From Candidatus Dependentiae bacterium (GTDB lineage Bacteria > Babelota > Babeliae > Babelales > GCA-2401785): a DNA stretch of 39,409 bases. The position numbers and the translations under genes are program-made. Under the pieces are notes generated by a model, which saw only the letters and a program-made list of their open reading frames with translations, had not been told where the DNA came from and ran no database searches. Below are positions 7,345 to 15,381 of this stretch, piece after piece (positions within the stretch are counted from its first letter, which is position 1; every line of letters starts with the position of its first letter). The stretch is from NCBI GenBank assembly GCA_016871815.1, contig VHBT01000001.1, forward strand, positions 75,925 to 115,333. The letters run 5' to 3'.

Positions 7345-8213
7345 ACATTCACAAAAGTGCTATAATTGCCGCTCAAATAATCGGTGAAACATTACCAATC
7401 AGTAGCAGCACACACGTTTGGATCATAGACACTATCTTCAGGCAAGCAGTTCCCTGGACCGACAAAATTGGAACTGAAAGCGTAATGGACTTGCTTTTTT
7501 TCCCAACTCTGATGGTTCTTCTGCTCTTTTTTAGACATTCAATTGTGTTCAGATTTAAAATCCTGATGCGTTTTTTTAAACAAAAAGAATGCTCTGTGCA
7601 CTCTAAAAAATGGTTTTCTCTTCTTTTTAGAGTGTTCGCATTTGTTTTTTTTTCATTAGTGAGCTTTACTCTAACTTTTTTTTCTCTAAAAAAAATACTC
7701 TCCCTGAGTACTCTTTCGCACCCTACACTTGCTGCAATCGGATTGAGCTGTACTGCTCTTTTACAAATTAGTACTTATTTTATTAAAAAAAATGATGAAA
7801 AATTGTCATTTATACGAGCGATTGGAATAGGTTTTTTTCAGGGATTTGCAGCGATTCCAGGTATATCACGTCTAAGCGTTACACTGGTAAGCGCAAGATG
7901 GCTCTCTATTCCCACTCACCGAGCGTTTGAGTTTTCAACACTTCTTCAACTCGCTACTTTTTTAGGGAATCCATTAAAAAATCTCTGCGACAAAAAAATA
8001 CATTTCTTTAATCTCTACAAAGACCATATCGCCAAGCTAAGTTTTGAAGATTTTTTAATAATAACAATGTGCGCGTTTATTTCTTTTTATGGATTAAGGC
8101 TTTCATGGCACCTTAACGAAAATCGATCGCTCTGGAAAATAGCTCCCTACTTTACGATTCCCCTGACACTACTTTATCTAATACGCAACCAATCTTTTTT
8201 ATACTTTCCGTAA
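7341..8213 (+). CDS. uppP: Undecaprenyl-diphosphatase (UppP/BacA-like), diverged
   Basis: UppP dephosphorylates undecaprenyl diphosphate so the lipid carrier can be reused for peptidoglycan and polysaccharide export. The 290-residue membrane protein keeps both catalytic regions. The first is QIIGETLPISSSTH (12-25), matching the family's (E/Q)xxxE...PxSSxxH. The second is PGISRLSVTL, where the usual PGISRSGAT has lost the glycine. About seven to eight hydrophobic segments are visible. It is the last gene of the coupled operon, which fits a role in recycling the carrier for the glycan made by the two upstream enzymes. Its last 15 bases overlap the end of the convergent gene at 8199. Confidence 0.8.
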   Translation: MNIHKSAIIAAQIIGETLPISSSTHVWIIDTIFRQAVPWTDKIGTESVMDLLFFPTLMVLLLFFRHSIVFRFKILMRFFKQKECSVHSKKWFSLLFRVFAFVFFSLVSFTLTFFSLKKILSLSTLSHPTLAAIGLSCTALLQISTYFIKKNDEKLSFIRAIGIGFFQGFAAIPGISRLSVTLVSARWLSIPTHRAFEFSTLLQLATFLGNPLKNLCDKKIHFFNLYKDHIAKLSFEDFLIITMCAFISFYGLRLSWHLNENRSLWKIAPYFTIPLTLLYLIRNQSFLYFP

Positions 8214-8570
8214 ACCACCAATAATTTCTTTCGAGAAATTACCGAATGTAGCTTCAGGATTATTTTGTAAAAAATGCCCTGTATCATGAACCATGTCTAC
8301 AACGAATAACTCATCCGCAGGATATTGCTCTTCAAGATTTACATTACATAAAACAATTGCTGAATCTATCGTTGAAACATCCATGAACTCGTGAGGCAAA
8401 AAAGCCGGACTCAGCCCCACAACAGAATCCTGCATATTTTTTTTATAGACATCTTTTAAATTAACCTCAGCCTCACAAACTGAGTCTAAATTTAAGGCGA
8501 TATCTTGGGAATCTGTAACCGTTGAGGAAAAAACAGACATGCAAAAAGTTAATACCAACAAAATCGTCAT
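8199..8570 (-). CDS. Small exported protein of unknown function
   Basis: A 123-residue protein with a hydrophobic N-terminus (MTILLVLTFCMSVFSS) that looks like a signal peptide with almost no positively charged n-region, then an acidic soluble part with two cysteines (one near residue 32, one in VLCNVN). No known motif. It starts 12 bases after the stop of the exported protein at 8583 and likely shares its transcript. The 3' end overlaps uppP tail to tail by 15 bases. Ribosome binding site weak. Confidence 0.68.
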   Translation of the reverse strand: MTILLVLTFCMSVFSSTVTDSQDIALNLDSVCEAEVNLKDVYKKNMQDSVVGLSPAFLPHEFMDVSTIDSAIVLCNVNLEEQYPADELFVVDMVHDTGHFLQNNPEATFGNFSKEIIGGLRKV

Positions 8571-8582
8571 AACTAATTGTCT

Positions 8583-9158
8583 CTAATTAATGGCCCTTAA
8601 ACCACAAACGATAACAATATCTATTTTCTCTGATAAAGAATCAAAATCCATTAATCGCCACTGAGATTGATGTTTACGTTTTTTTCTTATCACAATTGCT
8701 GCAGATTCTGAAGTTTGCTGGCTATTAGGTTGAACCAAAAGAGCTAATTCCTCTGATGAAGTTGGCTGCTCTGTAACAATCAATGCTGGAGGAACAACCG
8801 CACCAGGGCGAGGAACCTGAAAATAACCCTCAGCATTCATCATGGCAAGATGATATGCAGAAAGAGCTGGCACAACCGCAACAACTTCATTTGACTGATA
8901 TCGCTGCTCTCGAGAAATATCTCCCATGAAAAGAGTGTCTATCAACAAACACATATTTTGAGAGGGTATTGCGAAAATAGAAAAATTTTTACTTGGGATA
9001 TTTTTACAATAAGAACTAAATACCGATTGTAGCTCTTGATTACTTAAAGCAACTAAACAACGTTCTACAAAAGAATTTTCAACTACGACCCCATTAGCAG
9101 ACAAGGCAGAAAGACCCACAATAAAAAACAGGGTTGTTAAATAATTTTTGACCTTCAT
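8583..9158 (-). CDS. Exported protein of unknown function
   Basis: A 191-residue protein with a typical signal peptide (MKVKNYLTTLFFIVGLSALSANG). The mature part has three or four cysteines, a Pro/Val segment (VPRPGAVVPPALIV), a Ser/Glu/Gln-rich stretch and a basic RKKRKHQSQ motif. No family recognised. A GTG nine bases upstream (9167) is an alternative start; I prefer the ATG. Codons 3-10 are the 3' arm of a long inverted repeat whose other arm lies just after rplQ, so its translation may depend on RNA structure. It is first of a two-gene unit with the small exported protein downstream. Confidence 0.75.
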   Translation of the reverse strand: MKVKNYLTTLFFIVGLSALSANGVVVENSFVERCLVALSNQELQSVFSSYCKNIPSKNFSIFAIPSQNMCLLIDTLFMGDISREQRYQSNEVVAVVPALSAYHLAMMNAEGYFQVPRPGAVVPPALIVTEQPTSSEELALLVQPNSQQTSESAAIVIRKKRKHQSQWRLMDFDSLSEKIDIVIVCGLRAIN

Positions 9159-9257
9159 ATTTACCACAACTTTTATGATCCAAAATCATCACAAAAGAAA
9201 ATTACCAAGAGCGCAAAGCTATAGCAATATGATCAAAAAATTATCTAACAACCCTGT
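9128..9257. repeat. Long inverted repeat pairing the rplQ-downstream leader with codons 3-10 of the exported-protein gene
   Basis: The segment 9128-9151 (ACAGGGTTGTTA, then AATAATTTTTGA-like) reappears in inverted orientation at 9233-9257. There is one substitution, which becomes a G-U pair in the minus-strand RNA, and one extra base. In that RNA it forms a stem of about 24 bp. Its 81-base loop holds the ribosome binding site and the start codon at 9158, and its 3' arm is codons 3-10. The 5' arm begins 20 bases after the rplQ stop and includes part of a perfect TTGACA. It may be a regulatory hairpin, an RNase III site or the remnant of a mobile repeat; the sequence alone does not decide. Confidence 0.7.
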
Positions 9258-9276
9258 CAAGGAAAGTCAGAAAGAC

Positions 9277-9633
9277 CTACACCCACTCAATACGAGAAAT
9301 AGGAGCAGTGTCACTTGGGCGACGACCAAGATTATAAATTCTCAAATAACCACCTGGACGCTGTACATACTTAGGAGCAATTTCACGAATAAGCTTATAA
9401 ACAGCTTCTTTGTCGTAAGGCAATTCCTGAGAAATACGTCTGATCGTATTAAAATTATCACCAGCTCGCGCTAAGGTAACAATTTTTTCTACATAACTAC
9501 GCAAGACTTTTATGTGAGTTGTTGTCGATTGAATATGCCCATGAAGAATCAAGCTAATAGCCTGGTTTCTCAAAAGCGCCTTGCGGTGACCTTGTTTTAT
9601 ATTTAATTTTTTTCTATCACACTGATGCATCAT
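9277..9633 (-). CDS. rplQ: 50S ribosomal protein L17
   Basis: L17 binds 23S rRNA near the tunnel exit. The 118-residue product has the family N-terminus (RKKLNIKQGHRKALLRNQAISLILHG) and the closing GGYLRIYNLGRRPSDTAPISRIEWV. Its start overlaps the rpoA stop as ATGA, the conserved alpha-operon end. No terminator is visible after the stop, so the transcript may continue into the exported-protein genes. Confidence 0.97.
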   Translation of the reverse strand: MMHQCDRKKLNIKQGHRKALLRNQAISLILHGHIQSTTTHIKVLRSYVEKIVTLARAGDNFNTIRRISQELPYDKEAVYKLIREIAPKYVQRPGGYLRIYNLGRRPSDTAPISRIEWV

Positions 9634-10691
9634 AAGGATGATCCCTCTTGCTCTTTCAGAGCTTTTTTAAGATCAAGCTCTTTTATATTCATACCAAATC
9701 TAAGATTAAACGCACTTAAAATTTCTTTTACTTCGCGAAGCGATTTTCTGCCAAAGTTTTTAATTTTAAGAACTTCATCTTCTGTCAAATTTACTAAATC
9801 AATAACACGATTAATTCCAGCGCCAGCCAAGCAATTGTGTGCACGAACTGAAAACTCAAGCTCTTCGATAGGCTTCAAGAATAAATCAACTGGAAGACCT
9901 GTCGGACTTTTCTTTTCTTCAACAGCAAGATCCACAGATGGTTTTCCATCAACTAAAACAGTTGAAATTTCATTAAATGGAATTTCACCCGCATCCAAGA
10001 AGAACTCTAACTGTGAACGAAGAACAGAAGCTCCATAGTTAACAACATCCTGCGGAGAAATCGTTCCGTTTGTATAGATTCCAAGAGTTAATTTGTCGTA
10101 ATCAATATCCTGCCCAACACGAGTTTTTGAAATATTAAACTCAACTCGTCGCACAGGAGAAAACATCGCATCAACAAAAATCATACCATCAGCTCGTAAC
10201 GAAACACCACGCTCCCACTGAGCAGGTAAATAGCCACGACCATTTTCTACTTTAAAATCAATTTCAAGATCTCCATCTTCACCCAAGTGAGCAATGACAT
10301 GATCTTTGTTAATTAATTCTAAATTTTCACTGGGAACAATATCGGCAACCGTAACAACGCGAGAGCCCTTTACTTTGAGTTTTAAGGAACCAGGAAGTCC
10401 GGTGTTGTTTTTTATTACTATTCCCTTAATGTTCAAAATAAGTTGCAAAACATCCTCAACCACACCCTTAAGTGTAGAAAATTCGTTATTAACACCTTTA
10501 ATGACAACCGCTGTAACAGCAGCTCCTTCCACGGCAGATAACATAACACGTCGAAGAGCATTTCCAAGGGTCATTCCAAAACCTGTTTCTAGTGGCTCTA
10601 CAACAAGTTCCCCATATGATTCGGATACCGTTGCAAGATTCCAATGAGCTGTAGGAATAATCAATGGTTGATATTTATTTTTTAGCGACAT
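9630..10691 (-). CDS. rpoA: RNA polymerase subunit alpha
   Basis: The alpha subunit dimerises to nucleate RNA polymerase assembly, and its C-terminal domain contacts UP elements and activators. The N-terminal domain carries the hallmark EPLETGFGMTLGNALRRVML; the C-terminal domain (from about residue 265) contains VRAHNCLAGAGINRVIDL and KIKNFGRKSLREVKE, with the Arg and Asn expected at the DNA-contact position. From the ATG at 10691, preceded by GGGTGAG, the product is 353 residues, somewhat longer than usual (about 330). A GTG at 10700 is the alternative start. The gene follows rpsD by 16 bp. Confidence 0.98.
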   Translation of the reverse strand: MSLKNKYQPLIIPTAHWNLATVSESYGELVVEPLETGFGMTLGNALRRVMLSAVEGAAVTAVVIKGVNNEFSTLKGVVEDVLQLILNIKGIVIKNNTGLPGSLKLKVKGSRVVTVADIVPSENLELINKDHVIAHLGEDGDLEIDFKVENGRGYLPAQWERGVSLRADGMIFVDAMFSPVRRVEFNISKTRVGQDIDYDKLTLGIYTNGTISPQDVVNYGASVLRSQLEFFLDAGEIPFNEISTVLVDGKPSVDLAVEEKKSPTGLPVDLFLKPIEELEFSVRAHNCLAGAGINRVIDLVNLTEDEVLKIKNFGRKSLREVKEILSAFNLRFGMNIKELDLKKALKEQEGSSL

Positions 10692-10707
10692 AACTCTCAC
10701 CCATTAC

Positions 10708-11313
10708 TTATTTAGAATACAACTCAACAATCAAGTGCTCTTGAATGTCTGCATTAATATCTGATCGCTCTGGAAGACGAAGAACAACACCTGAGCGGTC
10801 TTTTTTTCGCAATTCCAACCATTCTGGAACCTTAATTCCAATATTTAAACGCTTATCAATAGCATTAACAACAAACGATTCACGCTCTAACGTTGCTTGT
10901 TTAAAAGAAACAACATCATCAACACTCATCAAATACGATGGCGATGTAACAATTTTACCATTTACTAAAACATGTCGGTGCACAATCATTTGACGCGCTT
11001 GAGTACGTGTTGTTGCAAGCTTTAACGAATAAACAACATTATCAAGTCGACGTTCCAACAAGACTAATAATGATTCACCTGTACCGGTACGTTGACGCTG
11101 CGCATTTTTATAAAAACGCTTAAATTGAGCTTCGCCAAGACCGTATTGATCTTTTAAGAAATTCTTTTCAGCCAACTGACGACCATACGCAGAAGTTCGT
11201 TTATTCACACGAGAAGTAGATTCTCTTGTTCCTGCGACATCTTCAGCGCTACGAATATTTTTTTTCTCAGAACCGCTTCGTTTCAAGCCAGCTCCGGTGG
11301 TTCCTGCTGCCAT
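10708..11313 (-). CDS. rpsD: 30S ribosomal protein S4 with atypical N-terminus
   Basis: S4 is a primary 16S rRNA binder. Residues from about 40 on match the family (AYGRQLAEKNFLKDQYGLGEAQF, then LLERRLDNVVY and the S4 RNA-binding domain QARQMIVHRHVLVNGK). The first 40 residues are unusual. The normal MARYxGP...R-R-x-G start is replaced by a Gly/Ser/Lys-rich sequence (MAAGTTGAGLKRSGSEKK), and no zinc-binding cysteines are present. An AAGGGG lies ten bases before the ATG, and an in-frame TAA just upstream rules out a longer start. Confidence 0.95.
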   Translation of the reverse strand: MAAGTTGAGLKRSGSEKKNIRSAEDVAGTRESTSRVNKRTSAYGRQLAEKNFLKDQYGLGEAQFKRFYKNAQRQRTGTGESLLVLLERRLDNVVYSLKLATTRTQARQMIVHRHVLVNGKIVTSPSYLMSVDDVVSFKQATLERESFVVNAIDKRLNIGIKVPEWLELRKKDRSGVVLRLPERSDINADIQEHLIVELYSK

Positions 11314-11359
11314 ATACTTAGCACCCCTTCACTTCAATTTTAAAAAACACCATTAACTT

Positions 11360-11743
11360 TTACACACGTCGCTTTTTAGGAGCTCTACCACCATTATGAG
11401 GAAGAGGAGTTACGTCTCGAAGAACCGAAATATTCAAACCAGACGACTGAAAAGCTCTAACAACAGAATCTCGACCTTGGCCCGGACCTTGAAGATTAAC
11501 TTCCATGAATCGAACACCTAATGCCAAAAGATCACGCGCAATATTTGTACCAATTTGAGTTGCTGCAAAAGGAGTCCCTTTTCGAGCACCTTTGAAACCC
11601 AACTGACCTGAACTACCACGCACAATAACATCACCAGTCATTGTTGTTACGGAAACAAGCGTGTTATTAAATGATGCTTGAACGTGAGCAATCACGGACT
11701 CAACATTTTTCAATACGCGCTTTTTGCCTTTTTTATACGCCAT
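11360..11743 (-). CDS. rpsK: 30S ribosomal protein S11
   Basis: S11 lies on the 30S platform at the mRNA exit. The 127-residue protein has AHVQASFNNTLVSVT, GFKGARKGTPFAATQ and the C-terminal VTPLPHNGGRAPKKRRV with its characteristic HNG-RPPKKRR ending (here APKKRR). It stands in the conserved rpsM-rpsK-rpsD order. Confidence 0.98.
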   Translation of the reverse strand: MAYKKGKKRVLKNVESVIAHVQASFNNTLVSVTTMTGDVIVRGSSGQLGFKGARKGTPFAATQIGTNIARDLLALGVRFMEVNLQGPGQGRDSVVRAFQSSGLNISVLRDVTPLPHNGGRAPKKRRV

Positions 11744-11769
11744 AAAAAAACCTCACAAACCTTTATTTA

Positions 11770-12156
11770 CTACTTTTTAGCTATTTTTTTATTCGCAATT
11801 ACACTATTTGCCTTACGAGGCCCTTTACGCGTACGCGCATTTGTTTTTGTACGCTGACCACGAACAGGCAAACCACGCTTATGACGAATGCCACGGTAAG
11901 CTTGAATTTCCTGTAGGCGCTTAATATTCAAAGCAACTTCCTTACGCAAATCACCTTCGACTTTAAATCCTGATGTTATTTCTTTTTGAATCGCCGCAAT
12001 GTTTTCAGGCGTTAAATCTTTTACCCGGGTGTCCGGATTTAAGCTAATAGCAGATAAAATCCGACGAGAACTAAAAAGACCAATACCATAAATATAAGTC
12101 AAACCGTACTCAATACGTTTTTCACTTGGAAGATACACACCTTCTATACGTGCCAT
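11770..12156 (-). CDS. rpsM: 30S ribosomal protein S13
   Basis: S13 sits in the 30S head and contacts the P-site tRNA and L5. The 128-residue protein has ARIEGVYLP at the start, the helix-hairpin [15 protein letters not shown], and the basic tail ([28 protein letters not shown] begins around residue 91). It follows rpmJ by 34 bp. Confidence 0.98.
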   Translation of the reverse strand: MARIEGVYLPSEKRIEYGLTYIYGIGLFSSRRILSAISLNPDTRVKDLTPENIAAIQKEITSGFKVEGDLRKEVALNIKRLQEIQAYRGIRHKRGLPVRGQRTKTNARTRKGPRKANSVIANKKIAKK

Positions 12157-12190
12157 TTTTGTTTCCTTCTAAACTTTCTAATCAGGCAAC

Positions 12191-12307
12191 TTAACCTTGT
12201 CTTTGCTTATGACGAGGAGTTTTGCTGCATAAAACTCTTACAACCCCAGCTCTGCGAATAATTTTGCAACCTGAGCACATTTTTCCAACCGACGTACGAA
12301 CTTTCAT
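12191..12307 (-). CDS. rpmJ: 50S ribosomal protein L36, zinc-binding form
   Basis: This 38-residue gene is below common length cut-offs. The minus strand from the ATG at 12307 reads [20 protein letters not shown] and ends PRHKQRQG. Cys11, Cys14, Cys27 and His32 form the Cys3His zinc site of the C+ type L36. A GGGAGTGGT sits directly before the start. It lies between infA and rpsM, its usual place in bacterial spc/alpha clusters. Confidence 0.97.
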   Translation of the reverse strand: MKVRTSVGKMCSGCKIIRRAGVVRVLCSKTPRHKQRQG

Positions 12308-12354
12308 ACCACTCCCACTTCAACAAACTTTCATTAAAAATCGAAAACAGACTG

Positions 12355-12585
12355 TTATACGCGATACCGCACTATAATTCTGCCTTTTGTCAAATCGTAC
12401 GGAGACAACTCAACCGCGACACGATCTCCCGGCAACAAGCGCACATAATTTATCTTCATTTTTCCAGATATATGTGCAGTTACCGTATGACCTCCTTCGA
12501 GGATAACACTAAAAATAGTATTCGGTAAGACCTTGTCGACTACTCCATCAATAACAATAGCATCTTTTTTCGTTTTCATACTCAT
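12355..12585 (-). CDS. infA: Translation initiation factor IF-1
   Basis: IF-1 binds the 30S A site during initiation. The 76-residue protein is one OB-fold, with [21 protein letters not shown], the [20 protein letters not shown] core and [12 protein letters not shown] at the end. The start overlaps the map stop as ATGA; MKTKK two codons later is an alternative. The map-infA-rpmJ order is conserved in many bacteria. Confidence 0.97.
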   Translation of the reverse strand: MSMKTKKDAIVIDGVVDKVLPNTIFSVILEGGHTVTAHISGKMKINYVRLLPGDRVAVELSPYDLTKGRIIVRYRV

Positions 12586-13376
12586 CCAAAATTATCATGC
12601 TCTACGCATCGCGTCAAAATTTCCACACCACTATCAGTTAAAATAACCGTATCTTCAACATGCACAGCAATCCCATGGTCAACCGTTTTAACGCTCCAGC
12701 CATCAGAATCAACAAATACCTCATGAGAAAACTGAGTAATCATAGGCTCAATAGCAAGTGCCATTCCAACCATAAGTTCATCACCAGTACCCTCTTTTCC
12801 AAAATTTGGAACTTCTGGCCCTTCATGAATATTCCTACCAATCCCATGACCAGCAAATGCTCGCACAACTCCAAAACCCTGTTCTTCAACAATTTTTTGA
12901 ATTCTTGCTGCAATTGTTCCAATTCGAATTCCTGGTTTTATCATTCCAATAGCTTCATCAAGTGCACATTGTGCTGTTTCTTTCATTTTTTTTATATGAT
13001 CAGAAACTGATCCAACAAAAAAAGTACGCGCCATATCGACACAATAGCCTTGATAAGAAGCAACAACGTCTACCTTAACGCAATCACCTTGTTTAAAAAC
13101 GACTCTTTTACTCGGAACACCATGAATAACCACATCATTCACAGAAATACAAGTTGCATGGCGATACCCATGATACCCAATACACGCAGGAACCAGTCCA
13201 GCTCGACGAATTTCTTGTTCAACAATCGCATCCAAATCGGCTGACGAAATCCCAGGAACTATCTTATCTTCAAGCGTTGCTACAATTTTTCCAAGAAGCT
13301 TTCCAGCTATCCTCATTTTATCAAAAGCAACCGCATTTTTAAGTAAAACTCTATTCACAGATCTTAAATCCCACAC
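12582..13376 (-). CDS. map: Methionine aminopeptidase, type I
   Basis: It removes the initiator methionine from new proteins using two divalent metals. The five ligands are visible: Asp in KVDVV, Asp in YCVDMARTF, His in [15 protein letters not shown], Glu in AIEPM and Glu in VHVEDTV. The HGIG and EGPEVPNF segments are characteristic. The listed GTG start gives 264 residues and overlaps adk by 13 bp. A second GTG at 13358 (MNRVLLKN) would give 258 residues and avoid the overlap; neither has a strong ribosome binding site. Confidence 0.96.
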   Translation of the reverse strand: MWDLRSVNRVLLKNAVAFDKMRIAGKLLGKIVATLEDKIVPGISSADLDAIVEQEIRRAGLVPACIGYHGYRHATCISVNDVVIHGVPSKRVVFKQGDCVKVDVVASYQGYCVDMARTFFVGSVSDHIKKMKETAQCALDEAIGMIKPGIRIGTIAARIQKIVEEQGFGVVRAFAGHGIGRNIHEGPEVPNFGKEGTGDELMVGMALAIEPMITQFSHEVFVDSDGWSVKTVDHGIAVHVEDTVILTDSGVEILTRCVEHDNFG

Positions 13377-14059
13377 TGTGAAACAAATTGACTAAATACC
13401 GCAGATTCACTTTTGCCAAACAAATCAAGCTCACAAATTTCAACACCACGCCGCAGATAAACATCTAAAACGCCATTGGCATGCTTTTCATATTCACCTA
13501 ATCGCTCAAGAACAATATCTCCAGCATCATCAGATCGACGCATCAAGGCAGAATCACAAGCATCACAAAAACCTTCTCGCCTTAAGTGATGAATTAATTG
13601 TGAATAAGTCTGCTGGCAACGCTTATTTTGACATATCAATCTTGCAGACAGTCGTCTACGAATTTCATCAGAAGACAAACTAAAATAAACAACCTTAAAA
13701 ACAACCGATGGAAATTTTTTTGAAAATTCATTCAAAAAATCTTCCGCCTGGGATTCATTTCTAGGGTATCCATCTAAAATAAAAACACTTCCAACGGAAT
13801 TTGATAGAGCATTAAAAACTATTTTTGCGACAATATCATCAGAAACAAGGCCACCACGAGAAACGGTTTGCTGTATAAAAAGACCAAGGTCACTTCCACT
13901 CGCAACTTCCGCACGAAGCATTTCCCCTGTTGAAACCATAGAAAACCCAAGAGTGCGAACTGCTTCTCGGGCCACCGTCCCCTTACCGGTTCCTGGCGGC
14001 CCAAAGAATGAATAAACTACCTTCAATTGATCAGTACTACCAGCTGCATTATCAATCAT
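13364..14059 (-). CDS. adk: Adenylate kinase with zinc-type LID
   Basis: It interconverts AMP, ADP and ATP. The P-loop is GPPGTGKGT (about 20-28), the AMP site contains STGEMLRAEVASG, and DGYPRNESQAE is the conserved DGFPR segment. The LID holds four cysteines like zinc-type enzymes, but the first pair is spaced CX4C (CQNKRC) where CX2C is usual; the second pair is CDAC. The 231-residue protein is a little longer than the usual 215, with an N-terminal addition of about 12 residues. It overlaps secY by eight bases. Confidence 0.96.
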   Translation of the reverse strand: MIDNAAGSTDQLKVVYSFFGPPGTGKGTVAREAVRTLGFSMVSTGEMLRAEVASGSDLGLFIQQTVSRGGLVSDDIVAKIVFNALSNSVGSVFILDGYPRNESQAEDFLNEFSKKFPSVVFKVVYFSLSSDEIRRRLSARLICQNKRCQQTYSQLIHHLRREGFCDACDSALMRRSDDAGDIVLERLGEYEKHANGVLDVYLRRGVEICELDLFGKSESAVFSQFVSQCGI

Positions 14060-15377
14060 ATTTTTTTCGAGCCTTCCCTACCGACAAAAAACCTTCGTAT
14101 TTTTTGTCTAATAATGCCGTATCTAATTGATTAGATGTCTCTAAACCAGTACCCACAGCAATCAACAAAGAAGTTCCGGAAAACATGATTGGTGAAGATA
14201 AAAACTTCAACAATAAATCTGGAAAGACTGCAAGCGTTGCCAGATAGAATGCCCCAGGCAAACCAATACGTAACAACAGAGCCTCAAAAAACTCTGCTGT
14301 TTGTCTTCCTGGACGTAATGCCGAAACAAAACCACCAGATTTTCTAAGATTATCTGCCAGTTCATTTGGATCCATAATGATCGATGTGTAAACAAACGAA
14401 AAGAAGATTATAAAAAGCACCGTTAATAAAGTATAAATCGGTGATCCATAATCAAGCCAATCGCCAATAAAAGACAATGCTGAGAGCCATTCAAACGAAA
14501 GAAGCTTTTTTAATAAATAAACAGGCATCCCAAGTAACGCACTCGTAAAAATAACCGGAACAACGCCCGCTGGATTAATTTTAAACGGAATATGTCGACT
14601 AATGCCGCCGTATATTTTTTGCCCAATTACTCGTTTAGCATACTGAACATTAACTCTTCGTTCTCCTCGCTCAATGAAGACAATTACACATACAAGCGAT
14701 AACAAAAAACCAACAATTAACGCTGCAATACCCCAATCAAGATTACCAGAAGAAATTGATGAATAAATCTTAAAAATTCCTTCAGGCAATCCTGCAACAA
14801 TCCCTGCAAAAATAATCATTGATGAACCTTGGCCGATTCCTCGTTGAAGAATTTGCTCACCAAGCCACATGACAAACACAGAGCCAGCAGACAATATTAT
14901 TGTGCCCAATAATTTAAATTTCCATCCAGGAAACATTACAATACCAGGTGCCATATATTCCAAAGATGTTACATAAATAAAACTTTGCACAATAGCAATT
15001 GCCACAGACAAGTTACGTGTATAACCATTAAGAATTCTTCGACCAGATTCCCCTTCTTTTGAAAGGGCCTCAAGTGAAGGTACGATCAACCCAAGAACCT
15101 GCATAAAAATAGATGCTTGAATATACGGACCCACACCAAGAGCAAAAATAGCAACCTTCTTAAGAGCGCCACCGGAAAGTAAATCAAAGTACTTAAAAAA
15201 ACCAGATCCAAAGGACTCGGAATTTAAAAAACCAGCCAACATATTAGTGTCAATACCAGGAAGGGGAATGTGCACGCCTAAACGATACACGCCCAAGACC
15301 CACAACGTAAAAAAAAGTTTACGTCGCAAATCACTTTGTAAAAATACATTCTTAAAGTTGCTCAACAAGGCCAACAT
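14052..15377 (-). CDS. secY: Protein translocase channel SecY
   Basis: SecY forms the export pore in the inner membrane. The 441-residue protein has ten hydrophobic helices, the N-terminal LFFTLWVLGVYRLGVHIPLPG, the plug-region IFALGVGPYIQASIFMQ, and the cytoplasmic loops with GERRVNVQYAKR and the PNELADNLRKSGGFVSALRPG segment that contacts SecA and the ribosome. It is placed after rplO as in nearly all spc operons. Confidence 0.98.
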   Translation of the reverse strand: MLALLSNFKNVFLQSDLRRKLFFTLWVLGVYRLGVHIPLPGIDTNMLAGFLNSESFGSGFFKYFDLLSGGALKKVAIFALGVGPYIQASIFMQVLGLIVPSLEALSKEGESGRRILNGYTRNLSVAIAIVQSFIYVTSLEYMAPGIVMFPGWKFKLLGTIILSAGSVFVMWLGEQILQRGIGQGSSMIIFAGIVAGLPEGIFKIYSSISSGNLDWGIAALIVGFLLSLVCVIVFIERGERRVNVQYAKRVIGQKIYGGISRHIPFKINPAGVVPVIFTSALLGMPVYLLKKLLSFEWLSALSFIGDWLDYGSPIYTLLTVLFIIFFSFVYTSIIMDPNELADNLRKSGGFVSALRPGRQTAEFFEALLLRIGLPGAFYLATLAVFPDLLLKFLSSPIMFSGTSLLIAVGTGLETSNQLDTALLDKKYEGFLSVGKARKKYD

Positions 15378-15381
15378 CTAC

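Noticed and set aside
9233-9265. Promoter with perfect TTGACA on the minus strand before the exported-protein gene
   Set aside because: At 17 bp the -10 is only TTTGAT and the box overlaps the inverted repeat; possible but not strong enough to list.
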